Source: an uncultured Erysipelotrichaceae bacterium
GTDB lineage: Bacteria > Bacillota_I > Bacilli_A > Erysipelotrichales > Coprobacillaceae
Length of the DNA: 26,811 nt
Assembly: GCA_910588075.1 (NCBI GenBank)
Contig: CAJUOS010000032.1
Coordinates: 1-26,811 of the forward strand
Reading direction: 5' to 3'
The notes beneath the pieces are model-generated. The model was not told where the DNA came from, did not search any database, and saw nothing but the letters and a program-made list of their open reading frames with translations. This document shows positions 7,203 to 13,615 of this stretch, piece after piece. How positions within the stretch are numbered: the stretch's first letter is position 1; each line of letters starts with the position of its first letter. The position numbers and the translations under genes are program-made.

Positions 7203-8183
7203 ATGAAAAAAATAATTGTATTAGTTATAAATTTATTAATGATTTCATCATTAATAATCCCTACTTATGCTTTGGGTAACAGAATTATTTCTATTAAAGA
7301 TTTAAGAACAAATAATGCAATTTCTAATGCATATACGACCATATTTGATATTAAGTCTGGTAAAAGTTATGATTATATATCTGATGATAATGGTTGTATA
7401 GATATACCTTTGAGCGATTATAATGAACTTAATAATCAATTTATATATATATCTGCACATAACGATGAATATTATGGAAGTTATTCTACAAATATCATAA
7501 ATGAAGTTTTATATATTGAAGAAGATTCTTCGTTTGAAAAGCATAAATCGAGTATATCAAATTATTCTGCAACCGATTGGAATATCATTAGTTCCTCATA
7601 TGTGGAAGATATTTATGTACCGATTGCTCAAGTAGCGACATATGGTGGATTAAAAGCTGGTATAAAATTTGAATCATCATATACATGGTCAATATCTGGT
7701 TCAAGTATATTAGGATCTGGAACATATTCGAGTTCGGGATTTAGTGGCAGAAAAATTACTAATTTATGTTCTACAAATTCACCAAAATGGATGAATATAT
7801 TTGGACTTTATGCTAGATATAAAGTAGTTGAAGTTTATCCAGCAACTGGAGAAAAAAGAACACGATATTTTATTGCTGGTAAATGTTTAGAATTAAAAAA
7901 TGAATATTCAACTAGAACTACAGGAACAACAGTAAGTACCAATCAGAGAGAAATTGTTTTTAATAAAAATACAGTATATGCTGAACAAACTTTTGGTAGC
8001 AGTACAAATTATTCATTCAGTTTTAGTGGAACTTTAAAAACATCAAATAATAAAAGCTATACAACAAAAGTTACTGTAATGATGAAGTTATCTGGTGGAA
8101 ACAGCATTACTTATATTTATAGTGTACCAAAAGCAGTTAATAGGAAATATACAATTGGATTCAATAAAATTCAAATCAATTAA
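7203..8183 (+). CDS. secreted protein with N-terminal carboxypeptidase-regulatory/SpaA-like domain
   Basis: Predicted exported protein of 326 residues with GGAGG (7191-7195) 7 bases before the ATG. Residues 1-24 form a signal peptide ending near TYA-L. Residues ~27-108 look like an Ig-type carboxypeptidase-regulatory or SpaA-like beta-sandwich (IKDLRTNNAISNAYTTIFDI, then a DDNG turn). Residues ~115-326 are rich in Ser, Thr, Tyr and Gly in alternating beta-strand patterns, without a family I recognise. There is no anchor, so it is probably released. It overlaps the next gene by 29 bases, suggesting coupled expression with that membrane protein. It lies in the island behind the regulated promoter at 6732. 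Toxin, adhesin or bacteriocin-like roles are possible; none is shown by the sequence. Confidence 0.75.
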   Translation: MKKIIVLVINLLMISSLIIPTYALGNRIISIKDLRTNNAISNAYTTIFDIKSGKSYDYISDDNGCIDIPLSDYNELNNQFIYISAHNDEYYGSYSTNIINEVLYIEEDSSFEKHKSSISNYSATDWNIISSSYVEDIYVPIAQVATYGGLKAGIKFESSYTWSISGSSILGSGTYSSSGFSGRKITNLCSTNSPKWMNIFGLYARYKVVEVYPATGEKRTRYFIAGKCLELKNEYSTRTTGTTVSTNQREIVFNKNTVYAEQTFGSSTNYSFSFSGTLKTSNNKSYTTKVTVMMKLSGGNSITYIYSVPKAVNRKYTIGFNKIQIN

Positions 8184-8736
8184 AAAATATATAATACCTT
8201 TATTGATTATTATAATTTTAGGTTTTATGTTGAATGAGTTTGTCAAAGTTAATGATAATACATTAACTGAAATGACATCAAAAGAATATGGACAAGTTTA
8301 CGACATACCACCATATTATAAATATAATCAAATCAAAATTAAAATCTATTCATATGATAATGGATGGAATCTTGAAAAGAATATGATATTAGACCATGAT
8401 GAAATAAAGTCTCGTCAATTATGTATAAACTTTTATGAAGAGGATGGTACAGTTTATCTTAACTATAAAAATAAACCTATATTGACATTAGAAAATAATT
8501 TTTCTTCAAGTTCTAGTATATACTCTCTTAATGATAGATTAATTAATGATGAAGAAACGCCATTAATAATGTGTATCAGATTTGATGAACATGAAATGGG
8601 AGAATCTAAATATCAAGGCTATATAGATGAAAACGGAAAAAAACAAATAGACTTTGATAAGTATCAATTGAAATATCCATTAATCATAGAAGAACCTGCT
8701 AAGGCTACACTTGTGACATATCAATTTATGAAATGA
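8155..8736 (+). CDS. single-pass membrane-anchored extracellular protein, partner of the preceding gene
   Basis: About 193 residues. I chose the TTG at 8155 because AGGAA (8142-8146) sits 8 bases before it and the protein then begins with a basic stretch followed by one hydrophobic segment (about residues 13-25, IIPLLIIIILGFM). An upstream in-frame ATG at 8095 lies deep inside the preceding gene. The remaining ~165 residues are hydrophilic, acidic and probably beta-rich outside the cell. I do not recognise the family. The 29-base overlap with the secreted protein gene implies the two are made together. Immunity, anchoring or chaperone roles for the secreted partner are guesses. Confidence 0.65.
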   Translation: MDSIKFKSIKKYIIPLLIIIILGFMLNEFVKVNDNTLTEMTSKEYGQVYDIPPYYKYNQIKIKIYSYDNGWNLEKNMILDHDEIKSRQLCINFYEEDGTVYLNYKNKPILTLENNFSSSSSIYSLNDRLINDEETPLIMCIRFDEHEMGESKYQGYIDENGKKQIDFDKYQLKYPLIIEEPAKATLVTYQFMK

Positions 8737-8777
8737 AATATTAATTATTATTTTGGATTTATTGTCTGTAAGAATAT

Positions 8778-9195
8778 ATGAAAAAAAGACTGGTGAAATT
8801 ATATATTGCAAAGCAAATTAAAAAGATGAACAACAAAAATATTACAATTGTATCATCTGTTGGTGATGATAAAAATAAGGATATATTGTTTCCATCATCG
8901 TTAGAATCGGTAATAGCTGTTACAGCTCTTGATAAAAATAGTAATATTTATGAAGAAAGTAATATTTCTAAGAAAAAAACCATTGCTTTTCCAGGAGTAG
9001 AAATAAAGCTTTTAGATTTGGGGAAGAGGAAAAGATTACTGGAACTTCATATACTGTGCTATTGCAACTAGATATATTTCCTTATTAAAAGAACATTATA
9101 AAATAAGATATGATAACGATTATATATTGAAACAATTAGAAAAATTAAATAATTCAGATGATGATAAAATTGATTATAAAAAGCTATTTCATTAA
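8778..9195 (+). pseudogene. subtilisin-like (S8) serine protease fragment, two frameshifts, N-terminal catalytic part missing
   Basis: Conceptual translation across three frames gives the C-terminal half of a subtilase: NITIVSSVG(D/N)D around the oxyanion Asn region (here Asp), FPSSLESVIAVTALD, then FPGVEIKLLDLG, then ITGTSYT-CAIATRYISLL, which contains the catalytic-serine motif GTS. One-base deletions near 9018-9022 and at 9055 are needed to join the frames; the reading then ends with TAA at 9193-9195. The catalytic Asp and His regions are absent, so the ATG at 8778 is probably accidental. It follows the secreted/membrane pair and may once have processed a secreted substrate. It is now a dead remnant. 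Confidence 0.75.
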
Positions 9196-9329
9196 TAGTT
9201 TGAAGTTAACATTATATAATTAATTTAGTAGGAAAAGATTATAATTGTAATAAGAAGTTTTATTCTTTTTCAAATCTAGGTTTCTAAGTTTCGATGGGTT
9301 TGTAAAAATTAAACTCTAAAATTTAATGA

Positions 9330-9360
9330 GGGTTCGATATAAAAAATTCGAATCCTTTTT
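9330..9360 (+). terminator. terminator downstream of the island genes
   Basis: GGGTTCGA (9330-9337) pairs with TCGAATCC (9348-9355), with one G-U pair, then five Ts. It would end transcripts from the 7203-9195 cluster. Confidence 0.65.
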
Positions 9361-9370
9361 AAAATTCTAT

Positions 9371-9407
9371 GAGGAGAAGTGGTGTCTGGTTGCATTCTCC
9401 TCCTTTT
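9371..9407 (+). terminator. second hairpin, probable terminator
   Basis: GAGGAGAA (9371-9378) pairs with TTCTCCTC (9395-9402) over a 16-base loop, followed by CTTTTA. The loop holds one arm of a longer inverted repeat (9383-9393 with 9498-9508). Confidence 0.5.
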
Positions 9408-9508
9408 ATTTTTTTCTTTATTTATAAAATTCATCTATATCATTATCAAGATCAAAAGTCTTAAATAAAATTTTTAAATTTTTATTTATAATAATAGGCA
9501 GCCAGACA
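9383..9508. repeat. 11-bp inverted repeat pair bracketing ~104 bp
   Basis: TGTCTGGTTGC (9383-9393) and GCAGCCAGACA (9498-9508) are inverted repeats with one mismatch. The enclosed bases carry no gene. They may be ends of a small mobile-element relic or a long-range RNA pairing; I cannot tell which. The rest of 9196-9599 holds only hairpins. Confidence 0.4.
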
Positions 9509-9523
9509 ATTATAAATTATAAC

Positions 9524-9547
9524 AAAAAAGAGGAGTAGAAACTCCTC
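9524..9547 (-). terminator. orphan terminator reading leftward
   Basis: Read on the minus strand, GAGGAGT (9541-9547) and ACTCCTC (9530-9536) form a 7-bp stem with a 4-base loop, followed by six Ts (9529 down to 9524). No minus-strand gene lies immediately to its right, so the gene it served has been lost or the element was rearranged. Confidence 0.6.
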
Positions 9548-9599
9548 ATAAAATTTTAAAGGTCATATTTAACATGGATTCATCAGATTTTATAATATC

Positions 9600-10066
9600 A
9601 AAAATAGTAAAATGTTGATATGTATTGTCTTTTTTTTATTGCTTTTAACTTATTATTCTAATTTTGATATTTTATCATATAATATTTTGAGGTGTTTCCA
9701 TGTTGAAAAAAATATGTGTTTGTTTATGTGTAGTTATGCTTATTATTTTTCCTATAAATGTAAGTGCAGAAGGATTGAAACTTGCACCTAATGCATCTTC
9801 ATCTATTCTTATTGAAGCTTCAACAAAACAAGTTTTGTATGCTAATAATGAAAAACAAAAGCTTTTTCCAGCATCAACAACAAAAATTATGACTATGATT
9901 TTAATGTTTGAAGCAATTAATAAAGGAAAATTAAAATGGGATGATGTTTTAACTTGTAGTGCTTATGCAGCAAGTATGGGAGGAAGTCAGGTTTATTTAG
10001 AAGAAGGGGAACAAATGAGTGTCTCTGATTTGTTTAAGGCAATTAGTATTGCATCTGCTAATGATG
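9600..10066 (+). repeat. right copy of the dacF direct repeat
   Basis: Second copy of the repeat described at 5203-5668. Its left end falls in the loop of the surface-gene terminator sequence: the 3' arm and T run are present (9625-9638) but the 5' arm is not. This shows that the copied segment originated downstream of the surface protein gene. Confidence 0.95.
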
Positions 10067-10845
10067 CTTGTGTGATGATGGGCGAAAGAATTGCAGGAAC
10101 AAATGATGGCTTTGTAAAAATGATGAATGAAAAAGCCAAAGAATTAAAACTTGTTAATACTCATTTCATGAATGCAACAGGATTACATGATGATAATCAT
10201 TATACATGTGCTCAAGATTTAGCTATTATGGCATCTTATCTTATTAAAATTGGTGATAAAAAATTATTTGAAACAACATCACTATACGATAGTTATATAC
10301 GTGAAAATAGTGCTCAAAAATTTTGGTTAGTCAATACCAATAAACTTTTAAAGTCATATGATGGTTGTGATGGTCTAAAAACTGGATATACAAAAGAAGC
10401 AGGATATTGTATTGTTTCTACTGCCAAAAGAAATGGATTGAGGTTGATTGCTGTTGTTATGAAAGAAAGTGAACCAAAAGTTAGAAATCAAGAAATTTCA
10501 CAATTATTAGATTATGGTTTTTCTTTATATGAGAATGTTACTCTTTTTAAAAAAAATGAGGTTATAGAAAAAGTTAAGATTTCTAATGCAAAAGAAGAAT
10601 ATGTTGAAATTGTCAGCAAGCAAGATGTAATTTATGTTAAGGATAAATCTAAAGAAGATAAAATAACTTATCAAATAAATTATACAAATTTAGTACCACC
10701 TTTTCAAAAAGGAGATACTTTAGGGTATTTATTATTATTTAGAAATAATGAAAATATTGCTTCTTATGTAGTATCAAGTAATAAAGATATTAAAGCTTTA
10801 TCATTAGGAGAAAAACTTTATAATTATTTTGTACAGTTTGTATGA
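9700..10845 (+). CDS. dacF: D-alanyl-D-alanine carboxypeptidase, sporulation-locus type
   Basis: Secreted penicillin-binding protein that removes the terminal D-Ala of peptidoglycan stem peptides. The 381 residues are a normal family length. A signal peptide covers 1-23 (cleavage VSA-E). The three active-site motifs are intact: STTK at 59-62 (acylated S59), SAN at 119-121 and KTG at 227-229. A PBP5-type beta-rich C-terminal domain follows from ~265; the end lacks a strongly hydrophobic tail, though a weak amphipathic stretch (KLYNYFVQFV) could bind membrane. GAGGTG (9689-9694) is the ribosome site and TATAAT at 9678-9683 a candidate -10. I use the symbol dacF because spoIIAA-spoIIAB-sigF follow directly, the gene order of Bacillus. 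A terminator separates it from spoIIAA. Its 5' part is duplicated at 5302. Confidence 0.93.
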   Translation: MLKKICVCLCVVMLIIFPINVSAEGLKLAPNASSSILIEASTKQVLYANNEKQKLFPASTTKIMTMILMFEAINKGKLKWDDVLTCSAYAASMGGSQVYLEEGEQMSVSDLFKAISIASANDACVMMGERIAGTNDGFVKMMNEKAKELKLVNTHFMNATGLHDDNHYTCAQDLAIMASYLIKIGDKKLFETTSLYDSYIRENSAQKFWLVNTNKLLKSYDGCDGLKTGYTKEAGYCIVSTAKRNGLRLIAVVMKESEPKVRNQEISQLLDYGFSLYENVTLFKKNEVIEKVKISNAKEEYVEIVSKQDVIYVKDKSKEDKITYQINYTNLVPPFQKGDTLGYLLLFRNNENIASYVVSSNKDIKALSLGEKLYNYFVQFV

Positions 10846-10847
10846 TG

Positions 10848-10879
10848 AAAACAAGTGTATTCAATTATGCTTGTTTTTT
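10848..10879 (+). terminator. terminator between dacF and spoIIAA
   Basis: AAAACAAG (10848-10855) pairs with CTTGTTTT (10870-10877), with six Ts from 10874. It implies a separate promoter for the spoIIA cistrons in 10880-10970. TATGAT at 10960-10965 is a weak -10 candidate, and I found no convincing sigma-H motif. Confidence 0.75.
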
Positions 10880-10988
10880 ATTTTTATGCATAAATATTCT
10901 ATTTTTGTTAGATTAATTCTAGTTTTGACGAATGGATTTCAATTCAAAATAAATTGGTATATGATAGCAAAGAAGGAGGATTAATGTA

Positions 10989-11330
10989 ATGGAAAATAGT
11001 ATGAATTATGAAATCATCAATCATTTGATTATTGTTCATTTTTCTGGTGAAATAGATTGTTCTAATGCACCTATATATAGACAATCATTAAGTGATTTAT
11101 TTGAAAACACCAAAGAAGATATTATATTTGATTTTAAAAATACTTCATTTATAGATAGCTCTGGAATAGGACTTGTATTAGGAAGATATAATCAATTAAA
11201 ATTTGATCATAGAACTTTAATTTTAACAGGTTTAAATCAAGTTGCATATCGTTTGTTTGAGTTAACTGGTTTATTTCAAATTATGCCTTATTATGAATCA
11301 ATAGAAGATATTAAGGAGGGAATAATATGA
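10989..11330 (+). CDS. spoIIAA: anti-sigma-F factor antagonist SpoIIAA (STAS domain)
   Basis: Single STAS-domain protein of 113 residues. In the forespore, dephosphorylated SpoIIAA binds SpoIIAB and releases sigma-F; SpoIIAB phosphorylates it on a serine. The motif FIDSSGIGLVLGR places S57-S58 at 57-58, so the phosphorylatable serine is at residue 58 as in Bacillus subtilis. AGGAGGA (10974-10980) precedes the ATG by 8 bases. The stop overlaps the spoIIAB start by 4 bases (ATGA), indicating translational coupling and matched stoichiometry. It depends on a SpoIIE phosphatase not encoded here. Confidence 0.96.
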   Translation: MENSMNYEIINHLIIVHFSGEIDCSNAPIYRQSLSDLFENTKEDIIFDFKNTSFIDSSGIGLVLGRYNQLKFDHRTLILTGLNQVAYRLFELTGLFQIMPYYESIEDIKEGII

Positions 11331-11755
11331 ATCAAATGGAAGTTACTTTTAGTGCAACTTTGGATAATGAGAATTTTGCACGAACAACAGTTGGTGCTTT
11401 TTTAACACAATTAAACCCAACAATAGATGAAATTATAGAATTTAAAACAATTGTTGCTGAAGGCGTAAGTAATGCTATCATTCATGGATATAATCATAAC
11501 GCTGAATGTAAAGTTGTTATGAAAGTACAAGTAGAAGATAGAACTGTACATTTAATTATACAAGATTTTGGTAAAGGAATAGAGAATTTAGAACAAGTGA
11601 AAACACCTTTTTATACAACTGCTAAAGACTTAGAACACGCAGGAATGGGAATAACAATCATTGAAACACTTGCTGATAGCTTTGAAATTGAAAGTGTTAA
11701 AAATATAGGAACAAAACTAATCATTACAAAAAGACTAAAAGATAACATTGGCTAA
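11327..11755 (+). CDS. spoIIAB: anti-sigma-F factor / serine kinase SpoIIAB
   Basis: GHKL-type ATPase of 142 residues that holds sigma-F inactive and phosphorylates SpoIIAA. The N box has E45 and N49 (EGVSNAIIHGY), the G1 box is DFGKGI from D80, and the G2 box is GMGITII at about 108-114. R19, E45 and N49 match the sigma- and SpoIIAA-contacting and catalytic positions known in the family, offset by one from B. subtilis numbering. AAGGAGG (11314-11320) inside spoIIAA is its ribosome site. It overlaps spoIIAA by 4 bases and sigF by 8 bases. Confidence 0.96.
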   Translation: MNQMEVTFSATLDNENFARTTVGAFLTQLNPTIDEIIEFKTIVAEGVSNAIIHGYNHNAECKVVMKVQVEDRTVHLIIQDFGKGIENLEQVKTPFYTTAKDLEHAGMGITIIETLADSFEIESVKNIGTKLIITKRLKDNIG

Positions 11756-12473
11756 TTTAAAAACATTAGACCTATTAGAAAAAGTACGTTTAGGGGATGA
11801 ACAAGCAAAAGAACAAGTCGTAAAAGATAATTTAGGACTTGTATGGTCTATAGTCCATAGATTTAAGAATAACTATTATGATAAAGAAGATTTATTTCAA
11901 ATAGGGTGTATAGGTTTGATGAAAGCTATTAATCATTTTGATCCATCTTATAAGGTACAATTTTCAACATATGCAGTACCTATTATTATGGGAGAAATTA
12001 AACGTTATTTTAGAGATGATGGAACAATTAAAGTTTCCCGTTCTTTAAAAGAATTAAATATTAAGGTTACCAAAGCCAAAGAAGAATTACAAAATCAAAC
12101 AAATAAAGATCCTACTGTTGAAGAAGTAGCAGAATATCTTGGCGTTGATGTTCATGATGTTGTAGAAGCTATTGATTCATCATATTATCCTACATCTTTA
12201 AATGAGCCTATATATGAAAAAGATGGTTCTACAATTAGTGTAGAAGATAGATTGATTGATAAAAGTGATATGATGTGGTTTGAGAAGATTGCTTTAGAAA
12301 TGGAAATGGAAAAACTTGATGAAAAAGAAAAAATGATTATCTATATGCGATATCAATTAGACTATAATCAAGATGTTATTGCTAAAAGATTAGGCATTTC
12401 TCAAGTTCAAGTTTCAAGATTAGAAAAGAAAATTGTCTCAAAATTAAGAACACGCTTAAAAGATGATAAATAA
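11748..12473 (+). CDS. sigF: RNA polymerase sigma-F, forespore-specific
   Basis: Sigma-70 family factor of 241 residues directing early forespore transcription. Region 2 is clear (DNLGLVWSIVHRF at 28-40, YDKEDLFQIGCIGLMKAI, FSTYAVPIIMGEIKRYFRDD), then region 3, and the region 4 helix-turn-helix near the end (YNQDVIAKRLGISQVQVSRLE). The first codon is TTG at 11748, 8 bases inside spoIIAB, without a good ribosome site. Translation is thus probably coupled to termination of spoIIAB, which would keep sigma-F from exceeding its inhibitor. Sigma-G is the nearest paralogue, but position in the spoIIA operon identifies sigma-F. Confidence 0.96.
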   Translation: MANLKTLDLLEKVRLGDEQAKEQVVKDNLGLVWSIVHRFKNNYYDKEDLFQIGCIGLMKAINHFDPSYKVQFSTYAVPIIMGEIKRYFRDDGTIKVSRSLKELNIKVTKAKEELQNQTNKDPTVEEVAEYLGVDVHDVVEAIDSSYYPTSLNEPIYEKDGSTISVEDRLIDKSDMMWFEKIALEMEMEKLDEKEKMIIYMRYQLDYNQDVIAKRLGISQVQVSRLEKKIVSKLRTRLKDDK

Positions 12474-12475
12474 TA

Positions 12476-12484
12476 TGTTATAAT
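12476..12484 (+). promoter_or_regulatory. extended -10 promoter candidate for signal peptidase gene
   Basis: TGTTATAAT begins 3 bases after the sigF stop codon. No good -35 is visible. Transcription would start at about 12491, almost at the ribosome site, giving a leader of roughly 11 bases. Confidence 0.45.
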
Positions 12485-12501
12485 AACACAGGGTGTTGCA
12501 A

Positions 12502-12999
12502 ATGAGTAAAGAATTAAAGAAATCTTTATTAGAATATATTAAAGTTGTTTTAATAACAGTTATTATCACATATATGGTTTTATATTTTATACAAATTTCT
12601 AGAGTGGTTGGTTCATCAATGGAAGCTACATATCAAAATGGAAATATTATATTGGTTGATAAATTTTTCTATAAACGTGGAAAACCATCTTATAATGATA
12701 TAGTTGTGGTTAAATATATGGTTTCTTCAGATGAAGAACAAATCATTAAACGTATAATAGGATTACCAGGAGATCATTTAGAAATGAAAGATAATCAGCT
12801 TTATCGTAATGGAGAATTACTCAAAGAAGATTATATTCTTGAAAAAATGGTAGACAATGAAGATTTTTCATATGATATACCGAAAGGGAAAGTCTTTGTT
12901 ATGGGAGATAATCGTAATAATAGTATTGATTCTAGAATGATTGGATATATTGATTTTGATGATGAAGTTGTTGGTCGTGTGTTTTTTAAGGTCTTTTAA
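12502..12999 (+). CDS. lepB: type I signal peptidase
   Basis: Membrane serine protease of 165 residues that cleaves signal peptides from exported proteins, such as the several in this window. The start at ATG 12502 is supported by AGGGTG (12490-12495); a GTG three codons earlier is less likely. One transmembrane helix spans about 14-32. The catalytic Ser is S39 in GSSMEAT and the catalytic Lys is K83 in IIKRIIGLPGD. The conserved GDNRNNSIDSR block is at 135-145. The usual SMxPT motif has Ala in place of Pro here (SMEAT), a mild departure. It follows sigF but has its own promoter candidate. Confidence 0.93.
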   Translation: MSKELKKSLLEYIKVVLITVIITYMVLYFIQISRVVGSSMEATYQNGNIILVDKFFYKRGKPSYNDIVVVKYMVSSDEEQIIKRIIGLPGDHLEMKDNQLYRNGELLKEDYILEKMVDNEDFSYDIPKGKVFVMGDNRNNSIDSRMIGYIDFDDEVVGRVFFKVF

Positions 13000-13011
13000 T
13001 AAGACCTTTTT
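12988..13011 (+). terminator. terminator overlapping the lepB stop codon
   Basis: AAGGTCTT (12988-12995) pairs with AAGACCTT (13001-13008) with a 5-base loop that contains the TAA stop; Ts run to 13011 and on past one C. The next gene's ribosome site begins only 6 bases later, so read-through may still feed it. Confidence 0.7.
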
Positions 13012-13026
13012 CTTTTGGAGGACAAG

Positions 13027-13524
13027 ATGAAAAAAATAAGATATAACAGAGTCGTATTGGTGAGTATTTTTATATTATTGATAATTATAATGATTTTCTA
13101 TTTATATTTAAATAGAAATCAGTATTATGAGTATGATGGAGATATTCAGACAATTCCATGTACTTATCGACAAAATTCAAAAATATATTCATTTGATTTG
13201 AAGATTTTTCAATTAGAAGATGATTATTATATTTCACTTAATGATTTATATAATATGATTGTTATTTTAGATAAGAATGCACATGTCTATATTCATGAAA
13301 ATAAACATGTAATGGTATATGAATTAACAAATAAGACATATTACTTTAAATATGGGCAAGATAAGATTATATACAATAATGATTGTATTCATCTTAAAGA
13401 TTATCACACACATATTTATATTTCTCATAAAAATGTATATGTGAATGTGTCTTTAATAGAAAAATTATTGTTAAATAATGAAAAAAAGATAAAAATTAAA
13501 AAGGAAAACGCTATCATTGAATAA
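13027..13524 (+). CDS. single-pass membrane protein with copper-amine-oxidase-N/stalk-like domain
   Basis: 165 residues from the ATG at 13027, preceded by GGAGG (13017-13021). An in-frame TTG at 13015 overlaps this ribosome site and is rejected. A basic N-terminus and one hydrophobic helix at about 8-27 anchor it. The outer part alternates YISLNDLYNM, HVYIHENK and YVNVSLIEKLL, similar in spacing to the copper-amine-oxidase N-terminal (stalk) domains of Firmicutes envelope proteins, though no clear match can be claimed by eye. It sits closely behind lepB and may be expressed with it by read-through. No enzymatic residues are apparent; a structural envelope role is inference. Confidence 0.65.
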   Translation: MKKIRYNRVVLVSIFILLIIIMIFYLYLNRNQYYEYDGDIQTIPCTYRQNSKIYSFDLKIFQLEDDYYISLNDLYNMIVILDKNAHVYIHENKHVMVYELTNKTYYFKYGQDKIIYNNDCIHLKDYHTHIYISHKNVYVNVSLIEKLLLNNEKKIKIKKENAIIE

Positions 13525-13615
13525 TTTTTGTTTTTTTAGTAGTCAACAAGGCATTTTTTTGATATGATGTTTTTAATTTAAGAGAGGCATCTCTATAAAG
13601 AAAGGGTGAAAAGGT

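Noticed and set aside
8095..8157. Upstream ATG start for the membrane-anchored protein at 8155
   Set aside because: It lies deep inside the preceding gene without a ribosome site and would put about 20 unsuited residues ahead of the membrane segment.
8778..9071. Intact 97-residue gene
   Set aside because: Its reading is the middle of a subtilase whose continuation lies in the other two frames; the ATG is probably accidental.
10880..10970. Sigma-H promoter for spoIIAA
   Set aside because: I looked for the AGGA-N-GAAT arrangement known in Bacillus and found no convincing match; only a weak TATGAT is present.
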